A stretch of DNA of 64,000 nucleotides, taken from the NCBI RefSeq assembly GCF_014648695.1, contig NZ_BMRP01000003.1, positions 104,888 to 168,887 of the forward strand. Direction: 5' to 3'. A program made the position numbers and the translations under genes. The notes below the pieces were generated by a model. That model had not been told where the DNA came from and searched no databases. It worked only from the letters and a program-made list of their open reading frames with translations. Source of the DNA: Streptomyces albospinus (GTDB lineage: Bacteria; Actinomycetota; Actinomycetes; Streptomycetales; Streptomycetaceae). Shown piece by piece: positions 17,514 to 27,189 of this stretch (within the stretch, counting starts at the first letter, position 1; every line of letters starts with the position of its first letter).

Positions 17514-18887
17514 TCAGCGTGTGATGTGCAGCGCCACGGCGCTCTTGGCGGGAACGGTGAGCTGCGCCTTTCCGTCAGCGCCCACGGCGACCGTGTGCCC
17601 GTCGCACGAGGCGGGCGCCGCGGCGACGACATTGCAGTACGTGCCGCCCGGCAGCGACGTGGCGAATGTCTGGTGCAGTTCGCCGTCACCGTTGTTGATG
17701 ACGACGAATCCCGCCTTTCCCCGACCGAAGGCGATCGCGCTGCCCCCGTTGTCCCACCAGTCCGTCAGCTCCGCCGCTCCCACCGCATTGCGGAAGCCGA
17801 CCATGCCGGTGATCTCCTGCTTGGCGTGCTCGCCGGTCCAGCCGCTGCTGCCGGAGGCCGGCGGGCCCGCGTCCTTGTCGGTCCACGTGTAGCCGGAATA
17901 GACGTTCGGCGAGCCGTAGGGCGACGCGAGCATGAAGACGTTGGCGAGGGTGTAGGCCGCGCCGTCCTTGTACGTCAGCGTGGAGCCGTTGCGCTCGGTG
18001 TCCCAGTTGTCGACGAAGGTACGGGCCTTCTCGCCGCTGAGCTTTCCGTCCGCGACGGATTTGAGCTGCGCGATATTGCCGCCCTGGAAGGCGCTCTTGA
18101 GGTGGGTGCCGTAGCGGAATTCGTCGACGTCGCCGATTCCGGTGTACTCGTCGGGCTGGACGGCCTCGCCGGCGCCGTAGATGACCTCCTGCACCCAGTA
18201 GCCGGGGTCCTTCATCTTGCCTTTGATGGCGGCGAGATCGGTGGCGGAGATGTGTTTTGCGGCGTCCACCCGGAATCCGTCCACGCCCAGCGACCGCAGA
18301 TCGTCGAGGTACTTCGCGATGGTGGTGCGGACATAGTCGCTGCCGGTGTCGAGATCGGCGAGTCCGACCAGTTCGCAGTTCTGGACGTCATTGCGGTCGC
18401 CGTAATGGGAGATGGGTCTGCGGCAGCTGTGGAAGTCCTGGTCCTGGTAGTAGCCGGGGTAGTTGTACTTGGTGTACTGGGTGCCTCCGGTGCCCGTGCC
18501 GGACCCCGCCGACATGTGGTTGACGACCGCGTCGGCGAGGACCTTGACGCCCGCGCCGTGGCAGGCGCCGACCATGGAGGCGAAGGCGTTGCGGTCGCCC
18601 AGCCGGCCGGCGATCTTGTAGCTGACGGGCTGGTACGACGTCCACCACTGGTCGCCCTGGATGTGCTCGGAGGCGGGTGAGACCTCGACGTAGCCGTAGC
18701 CGGCCGGGCCCAACTGGTCGGTGCAGGCGCGGGCGACGTCCGCGTACTTCCACTCGAAGAGGGTGGCCGTGACGGTCTTGTCGCCGGGTGGGGTGGCCTG
18801 CGAGGACCAGGGGGCGAAGGTGGCGAGGCCGACCGCGGCGAGCACGCCCGCCAGCGTCCCGCCCAGCACACGGGAACGTTGCTGCAT
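17514..18887 (-). CDS. Secreted alpha-amylase (GH13)
   Basis: A 457-residue extracellular endo-hydrolase of alpha-1,4-glucans. A signal peptide covers about residues 1-31. Catalytic blocks of the GH13 barrel are in order: [21 protein letters not shown] (nucleophile Asp near residue 203), VQEVIYG (acid/base Glu near residue 237) and [11 protein letters not shown] (transition-state Asp near 294). FVDNWD in place of FVDNHD is typical of Streptomyces/animal-like amylases. The C-terminal all-beta domain ends at ALHITR with no starch-binding domain. The upstream region holds CTTTCGCAAG-like elements of the kind bound by MalR in Streptomyces amylase promoters. Confidence 0.94.
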   Translation of the reverse strand: MQQRSRVLGGTLAGVLAAVGLATFAPWSSQATPPGDKTVTATLFEWKYADVARACTDQLGPAGYGYVEVSPASEHIQGDQWWTSYQPVSYKIAGRLGDRNAFASMVGACHGAGVKVLADAVVNHMSAGSGTGTGGTQYTKYNYPGYYQDQDFHSCRRPISHYGDRNDVQNCELVGLADLDTGSDYVRTTIAKYLDDLRSLGVDGFRVDAAKHISATDLAAIKGKMKDPGYWVQEVIYGAGEAVQPDEYTGIGDVDEFRYGTHLKSAFQGGNIAQLKSVADGKLSGEKARTFVDNWDTERNGSTLTYKDGAAYTLANVFMLASPYGSPNVYSGYTWTDKDAGPPASGSSGWTGEHAKQEITGMVGFRNAVGAAELTDWWDNGGSAIAFGRGKAGFVVINNGDGELHQTFATSLPGGTYCNVVAAAPASCDGHTVAVGADGKAQLTVPAKSAVALHITR

Positions 18888-19235
18888 CTTGCGGCTCCTT
18901 CGTCATGGGGCACGGCGCACCGCGCCCACGAGAGCAGCCACGCGCCAGGCCGCCATGGGGGGTTCTGCTTCGGAGCCTGCCGTTCCGCGCGTGGACACGT
19001 CAAGGTTTCAAGCAAGAGTTTTCAGTGTCTTGCGAAAGATACCGGCGGGAGCCGCAAGGCTGCGCAGCAGAGTGCTCCCAACCGGTCGCGGAGCGCTCAC
19101 ATGCCGCGCCGAAAAGTCCAAGTGTGCACATCAGGAGTCCAATTGGCCCTCTTGTGCCCCAGGCCGCCCAACCGACAGGGTCCTCACGGAGGTTCACGCC
19201 TGTCCCGCGTACCATCCGCTCTCCCTGGAGGACCG
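18888..19235. promoter_or_regulatory. Divergent amylase / GH109-like promoter region with MalR-like sites
   Basis: This 348-bp stretch has no supported gene. On the amylase strand it holds TCTTTCGCAAGA (19028-19039, near-palindromic) and CTTGCTTGAAAC (19005-19016), resembling the CTTGCAG/GAAAC-type repeats at Streptomyces amylase promoters that bind the LacI-type regulator MalR (Reg1). TTGACG at about 18996-19001 on the same strand could be a -35 box. A Shine-Dalgarno GGAGG precedes the rightward gene. Glucose repression and maltodextrin induction are expected by analogy. Confidence 0.45.
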
Positions 19236-20663
19236 ATGAACGAGGCACAACCGCAGAACCACGACCACAACGAGCAGGGCCCCAGCCGCCGTTCGGTCCT
19301 GTGGACCGCCGGCGCGGCGGGTGCCGGGCTGGGGATCGGCGGACTCACCGCGGGCCCGGCGGCGGCAGCCGCCCCCGGGGCGGCCCGGTCCGCGACGGCC
19401 GCGGCCCCGGCGGCCAAGGGCAAGACCATGATCGGGGTGCCGTTCGAGCCGCGCGGCACGGTGCGCGTCGGCATCGTCGGCCTCGGCAACCGCGGCGGCA
19501 GCATGATCGACCTCTTCCTGGCGGTGCCCCACGTCCGCGTGGTGGCGCTCTGCGACCCGGTGAAGGAGAAGGTCGCCAAGGCCGCGAAGAAGGTCACCGA
19601 CGCCGGACAGGCCGCCCCCGCCGTCTACACCAACGGCGACCACGACTTCGAGAACCTCTGCAAGCGCACCGACATCGACTTCGTCTACGCGGCCACGCCC
19701 TGGGACTGGCACTTCGAGATGGCCAGGACGGCGATGCTCAACGGCAAGCACGTCGGCACGGAATGCCCGCTCGCGCTGCGCCTGGACCAGTTGTGGGAAC
19801 TGGTCGACCTCTCCGAACGCACCCGCAGACACTGCCTCCAGCTGGAGAACTGCTGTTACGGCAGAAACGAGCTGCGGGTGCTGCGGATGGCGCACGCCGG
19901 CCTCTTCGGCGAGTTGCTGCACGGCGCCGGGGCCTACATCCACGATCTGCGCGGCCTGATGTTCGACCCGAAGTACTACGAGGGCCCCTGGCGCCGCCTC
20001 TGGCACACCAGGCTGCGCGGCGACCTCTACCCCAACCACGGCTTCGGCCCGGTCGCCAACTACATGGACGTCAACCGCGGCGACCGCGCGGTGCGCATCG
20101 CCAGCTTCGGTACGCCCTCGCGGGGACTGGCCGCGTACCGCAAGGAGCACATGCCGGCCAACGACCCCAGCTGGAAGGAGTCGTACATCGAGAGTGACCG
20201 GACGGTCAGCCTCGTGCAGACCGCCAAGGGGCGGGTGATCCGGCTGGAGCACGACGTCTCCACCCCGCATCCCTACAGCCGCATCAACAGCCTCGGCGGC
20301 ACCAAGGGACTCTTCGAGGACTATCCGGAGCGGATCTATCTGGAGCCCGACCAGAGCAACGACGACTGGGGCGACTTCGGCAAGTACGCGGAGTGGGACC
20401 ACTGGCTCTGGAAGGAGCACGCCAACCCGCCCGGCGGGCACGGCGGGATGGACTACATGCTGGTCTTCCGGCTGACCCAGTGCATCCGGCTCGGCCTGGT
20501 ACCGGACTTCGACGTCTACGACGCCGCGACCTGGACCGCGCCGGTGCCGCTGAGCGATCTCTCCATCAAGGCGAAGGGCGCCCCGCAGGAGATTCCGGAC
20601 TTCACCCGGGGACTCTGGAAGCAGGCCCGGCCGGGAATGGATTCGCAGAAGCCGGCGGAGTAG
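19236..20663 (+). CDS. Tat-exported Gfo/Idh/MocA protein, GH109-like NAD-dependent glycosidase
   Basis: A 475-residue protein with a twin-arginine signal ([15 protein letters not shown], residues about 18-34, then a hydrophobic stretch to AAAAAP). The mature part starts with a Rossmann fold ([15 protein letters not shown]) and shows the blocks [23 protein letters not shown] and [20 protein letters not shown], which are characteristic of GH109 alpha-N-acetylgalactosaminidases that use NAD+ in catalysis. Exporting such a cofactor-bound enzyme by Tat makes sense, since it folds in the cytosol. ATG 19236 follows CTGGAGG. Substrate is inferred; a plain oxidoreductase role cannot be excluded. Confidence 0.85.
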   Translation: MNEAQPQNHDHNEQGPSRRSVLWTAGAAGAGLGIGGLTAGPAAAAAPGAARSATAAAPAAKGKTMIGVPFEPRGTVRVGIVGLGNRGGSMIDLFLAVPHVRVVALCDPVKEKVAKAAKKVTDAGQAAPAVYTNGDHDFENLCKRTDIDFVYAATPWDWHFEMARTAMLNGKHVGTECPLALRLDQLWELVDLSERTRRHCLQLENCCYGRNELRVLRMAHAGLFGELLHGAGAYIHDLRGLMFDPKYYEGPWRRLWHTRLRGDLYPNHGFGPVANYMDVNRGDRAVRIASFGTPSRGLAAYRKEHMPANDPSWKESYIESDRTVSLVQTAKGRVIRLEHDVSTPHPYSRINSLGGTKGLFEDYPERIYLEPDQSNDDWGDFGKYAEWDHWLWKEHANPPGGHGGMDYMLVFRLTQCIRLGLVPDFDVYDAATWTAPVPLSDLSIKAKGAPQEIPDFTRGLWKQARPGMDSQKPAE

Positions 20664-20679
20664 CGGGAGTTCCCCCTCC

Positions 20680-20712
20680 CGGGCCCGGATTCCGGTCGCC
20701 GGTCCGGGCCCG
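20680..20712. terminator. Strong bidirectional hairpin terminator
   Basis: Perfect 10-bp arms CGGGCCCGGA (20680-20689) and TCCGGGCCCG (20703-20712) with a 13-base loop lie between the convergent GH109-like and symporter genes. Confidence 0.65.
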
Positions 20713-20750
20713 GCGGTGGACGGCGGCCGTCCGCCTCCGGGCCCGGGGCG

Positions 20751-22112
20751 TCACTTCTCGCCAGGGGCGACGGACGCACTGTCCGCCTCCGGCGCCTTCT
20801 CCTCCCCGGGCCGGACTGCCGGCGGCTCCCCGTTCAGCACCTTCCTGGCCGTCACCCGGTCCAGCGCGCCCTCCCAACGGGACACCGCGAAGACCGCGAC
20901 GCAGTTGCCGAGCAGGTTGGTGGCCACCCGCATCGAGTCCATGATCCGGTCGACGCCGAGCAGCAGGGCCACCGCGGCGGCCGGGACGACCCCCAACGCG
21001 GAGGCGGTCGCGGACAGCGCCAGGAACGCCGAACCCGGCACGCCCGCCATGCCCTTGCTGGTCAGCATCAGCACCAGGACGACGGTGATCTGCCGGCCGA
21101 GCGACAGCTGCACGCCGATGGCCTGCGCGATGAAGAGCGTCCCGACAGAGAGATAGATCGAGGCGCCGTCCAGGTTGAAGGAGTAGCCGGTCGGCAGGAC
21201 CAGCCCCACCGCGTCGTCCCGACAGCCCGCGGCCCGCAGCTTCTGCATCATCCGCGGCATCACGGTCTCGCTGGAACCCGTACCGAGCGCCAGCAGCAGC
21301 TCCTCGCGGGTGTAGCGGACGAACTTCCACAGGCTGAGCCCGGTCACCGCCTTGAGGGCGCACCCGAGCAGCACGAGGAAGGCCAGCGCGACGCCGTAGC
21401 AGACCGCAATCAGCTTGCCGTACGTCGACATCGCGCCCAGTCCGTACTGGCCGACGAGATGCGCGGTGGCACCGAAGACCGCGAGCGGGGCGAGCTTCAT
21501 GATGTAGCCGACGATGGTGAACACGACGTCCTGGGCCTGTTCGATCAGCGGCAGCAGCTGCGGCACCTTCCGCTGACCGAGGTGCAGCAGCGCCGCGCCC
21601 ACCAGGCAGGCCAGCACCAGGACTTGCAGCAGCGAGTTCGTGGCGAACGCACCGACCGCGCTGTTCGGCAGCGCCTCCAGGATGAACTGGGCGGCGGAGG
21701 GCAGTTTCCCGCCACCCGTCCGGGCATCGACCGCGCTCTTGTCCAGGGACGCCGGGTCGACGTGCATCCCGGCGCCGGGAGCGAAGACATTGCCCGCCAG
21801 CAGGCCGACGACCAGGGCGACGCCGGTCGCGACCTCGAACCAGATCAGCGCCTTGACGCCGATCCGGCCGAAGGACTTCATGTCGCCCGCCTTGGTGATA
21901 CCGGCGACGACCACACAGAAGACCAGCGGGGCGATGACCGCCTTGATCAGACGGACGAAGCCGTCACCGAGCGGCTGGAGCGAGGCTCCCGCCTGCGGCC
22001 AGAGGCGTCCGACCAGGACACCGAACAGCAAGGCGAGCAGGACCTGCACGAACAGGCTGGTGCGCAGCAGACGCCCTGCGCGGCGGACGAGGGTTCCGGT
22101 GGTGTGCGGCAC
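20751..22112 (-). CDS. Dicarboxylate:cation symporter (DAACS family)
   Basis: A 453-residue membrane transporter of the DctA/GltP family that imports C4-dicarboxylates or glutamate/aspartate with H+ or Na+. Family motifs: RLIKAVIAPLVFCVVV in helix 3, the serine-rich reentrant loop 1 region (ALGTGSSETVMPRMM), PTGYSFNLDGASIY in TM7, and SKGMAGVPGSAFL in reentrant loop 2, with DRIMDSMRVATNLLGN in TM8. 'YSFNLDG' favours the dicarboxylate branch. GTG 22112 is chosen because GGAGGA lies at the right distance; GTG 22118 overlaps that Shine-Dalgarno. The acidic C-terminal tail is probably cytosolic. Confidence 0.92.
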   Translation of the reverse strand: MPHTTGTLVRRAGRLLRTSLFVQVLLALLFGVLVGRLWPQAGASLQPLGDGFVRLIKAVIAPLVFCVVVAGITKAGDMKSFGRIGVKALIWFEVATGVALVVGLLAGNVFAPGAGMHVDPASLDKSAVDARTGGGKLPSAAQFILEALPNSAVGAFATNSLLQVLVLACLVGAALLHLGQRKVPQLLPLIEQAQDVVFTIVGYIMKLAPLAVFGATAHLVGQYGLGAMSTYGKLIAVCYGVALAFLVLLGCALKAVTGLSLWKFVRYTREELLLALGTGSSETVMPRMMQKLRAAGCRDDAVGLVLPTGYSFNLDGASIYLSVGTLFIAQAIGVQLSLGRQITVVLVLMLTSKGMAGVPGSAFLALSATASALGVVPAAAVALLLGVDRIMDSMRVATNLLGNCVAVFAVSRWEGALDRVTARKVLNGEPPAVRPGEEKAPEADSASVAPGEK

Positions 22113-22296
22113 GGGCACTCCTCCATGGGCGGATTCTGTGATGCGGAATCGGACTTCCGCGGTCCGCCACTATTGCCGCTTGTTGTTCACCACGAAAGAG
22201 GCCGATGTAACTTCCGGGAAAATCTTGGAGCTTGATCCAAGAGCTGGCTCCGCACACCACCCGCAGACCGCCCACCGGCGCCCGGCCACCTCCCTT

Positions 22297-23067
22297 TCAG
22301 GACGAAAGGTGACTCCGGTCCCCCATCACCACGACGGGGTGCCGGGCCGGGTCGAGAGCCCGCAGCAGCGCCGCCATCGCGGACTTCGCCACGCTCACAC
22401 AGGCCGAGGTCCCGGTCCCGTGATCCAGGTGCAGCCACACCCCGCCGCCCTTGGACTGCCCCAGGGGGCGGGTCGGGTCCAGCGGGGACGTCCCCGGAAC
22501 CCGGTTGTAGTCGATCGCCACCACGTAGTCGAAGTCATGGCGGGTGTTCTCGGACCAGTACGACGGCGGGGTGAACGCCGCCGAGCGCGTATAGGGCAGC
22601 CGGGCGCCGGGATCGGCGAGCACTCCCCCGGCATCGGTCAGCGAGAACACCCCGACGGGACTGCGCTGGTCGTCCTCGTGGTGATCCACCGTCCATCCGC
22701 GGCGCCCGTTGTGCGCAGGCCAACTCCCTTTGCGATCCCACCCCTTGGCGCCCTTGTCGTACAGCACGACGGTGGCGTCCGGGGAGTCGGCCCCCTTGCC
22801 GTAGACCGCTACGACCTGACGGGAACGGGCCGGGATCCGCGACCGCAGCGCGGGGCCGACCTCCGCGATGCCCGTGAGGTGGGTGGTGGCCGGCGTCCCG
22901 CCGGGCCGCTCCCCCGCCCGGGCTCCACCGCCTCCCTTGGCGCCCTCCGCGCCCTTGGCGCCGCTGCCGTGCGCGCCGGCGCTGCCCCCGCAGCCCGCCA
23001 GAAGGACCACTCCCGCGACCGCCACCGCCACCGCCACCGCCCGCATCACACCCTCGGCTGTCCGCAT
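22297..23067 (-). CDS. L,D-transpeptidase (YkuD)-like lipoprotein
   Basis: A 256-residue lipoprotein: the hydrophobic segment ends in LLAGC, a lipobox whose Cys (near residue 26) would be lipidated, followed by a Gly/Ala-rich linker. The C-terminal domain has the features of the YkuD fold: VVLYDKGAKGWDRKGSW, SPVGVFSLTDAGG and the catalytic region VWLHLDHGTGTSACVSVAK with His and Cys spaced as in L,D-transpeptidases (HxxHG...SxxCVS). It probably acts on peptidoglycan outside the membrane. Start is ambiguous: ATG 23067 or ATG 23046, the latter preceded by GAGGG. It lies 185 bp upstream of the symporter on the same strand. Confidence 0.75.
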   Translation of the reverse strand: MRTAEGVMRAVAVAVAVAGVVLLAGCGGSAGAHGSGAKGAEGAKGGGGARAGERPGGTPATTHLTGIAEVGPALRSRIPARSRQVVAVYGKGADSPDATVVLYDKGAKGWDRKGSWPAHNGRRGWTVDHHEDDQRSPVGVFSLTDAGGVLADPGARLPYTRSAAFTPPSYWSENTRHDFDYVVAIDYNRVPGTSPLDPTRPLGQSKGGGVWLHLDHGTGTSACVSVAKSAMAALLRALDPARHPVVVMGDRSHLSS

Positions 23068-23369
23068 GGCCCCATGGTGCCACCGCTGCTCTGACGGCCC
23101 TTCAGTACCGGGCGCGTTGTGCACATCACCGCCGATTCATCGGCTTTACCGCCCCGCTGTGGAAAAACCGTTTGAAAGCGGCCCGTGCGACAGGCGAACC
23201 TTCCCATACCTCCGTCCACGTCGAGACGGCCGAGAGGCGCGAGAGGGGCATTCCGCCCTGCCCGGGACGGCCACCGCCGCCCTCTTGCTCACGACCACCG
23301 CCCCTGCGCCCCGGCCCGCCGAGCACGCTCGGCCCACCCCCGCCTACCGCGACAACTCCTTTGGACATC
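23068..23369. promoter_or_regulatory. Divergent region before ABC exporter with a short perfect palindrome
   Basis: This 302-bp gap has no supported gene. It carries a 16-bp perfect inverted repeat, GCCGAGC (23318-23324) and GCTCGGC (23327-23333) with a two-base centre, 37 bp before the ABC exporter start. The site could be an operator or, in RNA, a small hairpin in the leader. Frames open through the region have the composition of non-coding GC-rich DNA. Confidence 0.3.
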
Positions 23370-25202
23370 ATGCGCATTCGCGATCTTCCGCATCCCGACC
23401 CCGGCGTCCCGGACGTCCGTACGGGTGGCAGATTCCTGCTGTGGCTGTGCGGCCGGCAGCTCGGCGGGCAGGCCAACGGGCTCTTCTGGGGGCTGGTGCA
23501 CATGAGCGCGGTGGCCGCGTTCCCGCTCCCGGTGGGACTCGCCGTACAGGCCGCGGTGGACCGTGACGGTTCCCGACTGGCCCTGGCGGGCGGCCTGCTG
23601 ACGCTGCTGGGCGTACTGGTCGCGCTCGGCGACATCATGCTGCACCGGGCCGCGGTGACCAACTGGATCGTCGCGGTCGCCCGGATGCAGCAGCTGCTCG
23701 CCCGTAAGACCACGGAATTGGGCGGCGCGATGACCAGACGGGTGGCGGCCGGTGAGGTCGCCGCCGTCAGCACCGGCGACCTGGAGCGGATCGGCTGGTT
23801 CATCGAGACCCTCTCCCGTTTCTGCGCGGCGGCCGTGACCACCGTCGGCGTCTGCGTCGCCCTGGTCGTCTACCAACCGGAACTGGGCATCGTGGTGGCC
23901 CTGGGCATGCCCGCCCTGGCGCTGGCCGCGCTGCCGCTGCTGCCGGCCGCCACCCGCCGCGCCGACGAGCAGCGGGAAAAGGCCGGACGGGCCACCGAAC
24001 TCGCCTCCGACACGGTCGCCGGACTGCGCGTCCTGCGCGGCATCGGCGGCGAGGAGCTGTTCCTCGGCCGCTACCGCAGCGCCTCCCAGGAGGTCCGCAG
24101 GGCAGCCGTCCGCAGCGCCCGGATGTGGTCGCTGATCTCGGCCGTCCAGGTCCTGCTCCCGGGCCTGCTGCTGATCGCGGTGGTCCGGTACGGCATCGGG
24201 CTCGCCCTGGACGGCCGGATCGCCGTCGGCGAACTGGTCACGATCTACAGCGCGGTGGCCTTCCTGCTCTACCCCCTCCGACACTTCGAAGAGATCGCCA
24301 TGTCCTACTCCTTCTCCCGGCCGTCGGCGGAGCGGACGGCGCGCGTACTGGCCCTGAGCCGCCCGGTCGACGGCCGGCTCACCGCAGCGGAACCGCCCTC
24401 CGGCGATCTGCACGACCCGGTCAGCGGACTGACCGCCACGGCCGGCCGACTGACCGCCGTGGTCTGCGGCGACCCCGACGCGGCGGGCCGGCTCGCCGAG
24501 CGCCTGGGCGGCCACCCCCCGCACCGGGACGACGAGAAGGACAGGGACAGGGACGGCGGCGCCGGGGCCGGGGCCGGGGGTGAACGGAAATCCGCCGACC
24601 GCCCGCTCTCCGTCGTCCTCGGCGGCACCCCGCTGGACGACGTCCCGCGCGATACCGCCCGCACGGCCGTACTCGTCCAGGACAAGGACCCGGTGCTGCT
24701 CTCCGGCACGCTCGGCGACCTCCTCGACGTCCCGGCATCCGGCCGGGTGACCGCGGCCGAGGCGCTGGCCGCGGCCCAATGCCGCGATGTGCTGGCCTCC
24801 CTGGCCCAGGCATCCGCCGACGACTCCGGCGACCCGATGCACACCCACATCACCGAACGCGGCCGGTCCCTCTCCGGCGGACAGCGTCAGCGCCTGGCCC
24901 TGGCCCGGTCACTGGTCACCGATCCCGAGGTACTGGTCCTCGACGAGCCGACCAGCGCCGTCGACTCGCACACCGAGGCGCGCATCGCCGACGGTCTGCG
25001 GAAGATCAGGACGGGCCGGACCACCCTCGTCCTCACCTCCAGCCCGCTCCTCCTGGACCGCGCCGATCAGGTGGTGTTCCTCCAGGACGGCAAGGTCACC
25101 GGCGAGGCCACCCACCGCGAACTCCTGCGCACCCACCCCGACTACCGCGCGGTCGTCACCCGCGAACCGGACCGGCCGCACCACCCCGAGGAGACCCCAT
25201 GA
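23370..25202 (+). CDS. ABC exporter half with degenerate Walker A
   Basis: A 610-residue exporter half-transporter (six helices over about residues 25-300, then a nucleotide-binding domain). The signature LSGGQRQRLALARSL near residue 499 and Walker B VLVLDEPTSAVD are intact, but where the Walker A loop GxxGxGK(S/T) should be (residues about 360-378) the sequence reads VVCGDPDAAGRLAERLGG, with no lysine. An insertion rich in Asp, Glu, Lys, Gly and Ala follows. The protein cannot bind ATP normally on its own and must pair with the next gene, which it overlaps (ATGA). ATG 23370 follows TTGGACATC with no strong Shine-Dalgarno. The substrate is unknown. Confidence 0.88.
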   Translation: MRIRDLPHPDPGVPDVRTGGRFLLWLCGRQLGGQANGLFWGLVHMSAVAAFPLPVGLAVQAAVDRDGSRLALAGGLLTLLGVLVALGDIMLHRAAVTNWIVAVARMQQLLARKTTELGGAMTRRVAAGEVAAVSTGDLERIGWFIETLSRFCAAAVTTVGVCVALVVYQPELGIVVALGMPALALAALPLLPAATRRADEQREKAGRATELASDTVAGLRVLRGIGGEELFLGRYRSASQEVRRAAVRSARMWSLISAVQVLLPGLLLIAVVRYGIGLALDGRIAVGELVTIYSAVAFLLYPLRHFEEIAMSYSFSRPSAERTARVLALSRPVDGRLTAAEPPSGDLHDPVSGLTATAGRLTAVVCGDPDAAGRLAERLGGHPPHRDDEKDRDRDGGAGAGAGGERKSADRPLSVVLGGTPLDDVPRDTARTAVLVQDKDPVLLSGTLGDLLDVPASGRVTAAEALAAAQCRDVLASLAQASADDSGDPMHTHITERGRSLSGGQRQRLALARSLVTDPEVLVLDEPTSAVDSHTEARIADGLRKIRTGRTTLVLTSSPLLLDRADQVVFLQDGKVTGEATHRELLRTHPDYRAVVTREPDRPHHPEETP

Positions 25203-26983
25203 TCGGCCTGGCACCGCCGGAGCACGATCCCGACGCCCCGCAGACCGTCGCCACGCTGCCCGTCGGCTCACCGGCTACCGTACGCTCCTACGTCGCCATC
25301 CTGATCCGCCGCCACCGCGGCGCCTTCGCGGTCCTCGTCACCGTCAACGCCGCGGCGGTCATCGCCTCGATGGCCGGCCCCTACCTCCTCGGCGGACTGG
25401 TCGAGGACCTGTCCGCGGGCCACGGAGCAGACATCCGACTGGGCCGCACCCTCGCCCTGTTCACCCTCGCCCTGATCGCCCAGACGGTCTTCGTCCGCAT
25501 GGTGCGGCTGCGCGGCGCGATGCTCGGCGAGCAGATGCTGGCGGATCTGCGCGAGGACTTCCTCGTACGGTCGGTGGCACTGCCACCGGGCGTCCTGGAA
25601 CGGGCCGGCACCGGCGACCTGTTGTCCCGGATCACCACGGACATCGACCGGCTCGCCGAGGCGATGCGCGAGGCCGTACCGGAGCTGTCCATCGCCGTCG
25701 TCTGGGCGGGCCTGCTGTTCGGCGGGCTCACCTTCACCGCCCCGCCGCTCGCACTGTCCGTCGTCATCGCGCTGCCGCTGCTCGTCATCGGCTGCCGCTG
25801 GTACTTCCGGCGCGCCCCCGGCGCCTACCGTTCCGAGGCCGCCGGTTACGCCGCGGTGTCCGCGGTCCTCACCGAGTCCGTCGACGCCGGGCGCACCATC
25901 GAGGCGCACCGCATGGGCCGCCTCCGGATCGCCCTCTCCGAGCGCCGGATCCGCGAGTGGACCCAGTGGGAGCGCTACACCCTCTCCCTCCGCTCCGTCC
26001 TCTTCCCCGTCATCAACGTCACCCACGTGCTGATCCTCGGCTCCGCGCTGCTGCTCGGCGGAGTCTTCGTCCTCCGCGGCTGGATCACCCCGGGCCAGCT
26101 GACGACGGGCGCGCTCCTCGCGCAGATGCTGCGGGAGCCGGTCAACATGATCCTGCGCTGGTACGACGAGCTCCAGGTGGCCCAGGTGTCCATCGCCCGC
26201 CTCGTCGGCGTCCGCGAGATCGAGCCGGAGGTAGCCGACGCGACGGTGCTCCCCGACGGCCGGGGCGTGCGCGCCGACGACGTCAGCTTCGGCTACCGCA
26301 CGGGCGTCGACGTACTGCACCAGGTTTCGCTGAGCGTCCGCCCGGGGAGCACGGTGGCGCTGGTCGGCCCGTCCGGCGCCGGCAAGTCCACCCTGGGCCG
26401 GCTGCTGGCCGGCATCTACGGCCCCCGGGCCGGCACGGTGTCCCTGGGCGGCGCCGAACTCTCCGCGATGCCCGCCGAGCGCGTCCGCGAACACGTCGCC
26501 CTGGTCAATCAGGAGCACCATGTCTTCGTCGGTACGCTCCGCACCAACCTCCTGCTGGCCCGCACCGGCGCTGCCGACGCCGAACTCTGGGATGCGCTGG
26601 GCGCGGTGGACGCGGACGGCTGGGCCCGTGCCCTGCCCAACGGCCTGGACACCGAGGTCGGTTCCGGCGGCCAGACCCTGACGCCGGCCCAGGCACAGCA
26701 CATCGCCCTGGCCCGCCTGGTCCTGGCCGACCCGCACACCCTGGTCCTGGACGAGGCGACCTCACTGCTGGACCCGCGGGCGGCCCGCCACTTGGAACGC
26801 TCGCTGGGCAAGGTCCTGCGCGGTCGCACTGTCGTGGCCATCGCCCACCGCCTGCACACCGCCCATGACGCCGATGTCATCGCCGTCGTCGAGGACGGCC
26901 GCATCAGCGAACTGGGCAGCCATCAGGAACTGGTCACCGCCGGCGGGGCGTACGCGGCACTGTGGAAGTCCTGGCACGGCTGA
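25199..26983 (+). CDS. ABC exporter half with intact Walker A and degenerate signature
   Basis: A 594-residue partner of the preceding half-transporter, coupled by an ATGA overlap. Six membrane helices precede the nucleotide-binding domain with intact Walker A GPSGAGKSTLGRLL near residue 390 and Walker B TLVLDEATSLLD, but the signature is LTPAQAQHIALARL instead of LSGGQ. In the heterodimer, its Walker A faces the partner's intact LSGGQ, giving one competent ATP site, while both defects fall in the other site. This is the arrangement of asymmetric exporters such as TM287/288 and TAP. Frames open upstream overlap the first gene and are not used. Confidence 0.9.
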   Translation: MIGLAPPEHDPDAPQTVATLPVGSPATVRSYVAILIRRHRGAFAVLVTVNAAAVIASMAGPYLLGGLVEDLSAGHGADIRLGRTLALFTLALIAQTVFVRMVRLRGAMLGEQMLADLREDFLVRSVALPPGVLERAGTGDLLSRITTDIDRLAEAMREAVPELSIAVVWAGLLFGGLTFTAPPLALSVVIALPLLVIGCRWYFRRAPGAYRSEAAGYAAVSAVLTESVDAGRTIEAHRMGRLRIALSERRIREWTQWERYTLSLRSVLFPVINVTHVLILGSALLLGGVFVLRGWITPGQLTTGALLAQMLREPVNMILRWYDELQVAQVSIARLVGVREIEPEVADATVLPDGRGVRADDVSFGYRTGVDVLHQVSLSVRPGSTVALVGPSGAGKSTLGRLLAGIYGPRAGTVSLGGAELSAMPAERVREHVALVNQEHHVFVGTLRTNLLLARTGAADAELWDALGAVDADGWARALPNGLDTEVGSGGQTLTPAQAQHIALARLVLADPHTLVLDEATSLLDPRAARHLERSLGKVLRGRTVVAIAHRLHTAHDADVIAVVEDGRISELGSHQELVTAGGAYAALWKSWHG

Positions 26984-26992
26984 GGCCCACCG

Positions 26993-27026
26993 GCCGGCCC
27001 GCCGCACGCGAACGGACCGGGCCGGC
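26993..27026. terminator. Hairpin terminator after the ABC exporter operon
   Basis: Perfect 9-bp arms GCCGGCCCG (26993-27001) and CGGGCCGGC (27018-27026) with a 16-base loop lie 10 bp after the exporter stop. The rest of the 206-bp gap to the convergent hydrolase holds only imperfect GGGACCGGGG repeats (about 27110-27140). Confidence 0.6.
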
Positions 27027-27189
27027 TGGCGGGGTTCGAAGGGACGGAAGCGTACGGGTCGGGGCTCACGCGCTGCGGTGTGCGGGTGGCAGCATGCACG
27101 ACCAGGGCGTGCGGGACCGGGGGGTGTGGGACCGGGGCGTACCGCCGAGGTGCGGCCCACCGCCCGCCCGCCGGGGAACCGCACCGCGG

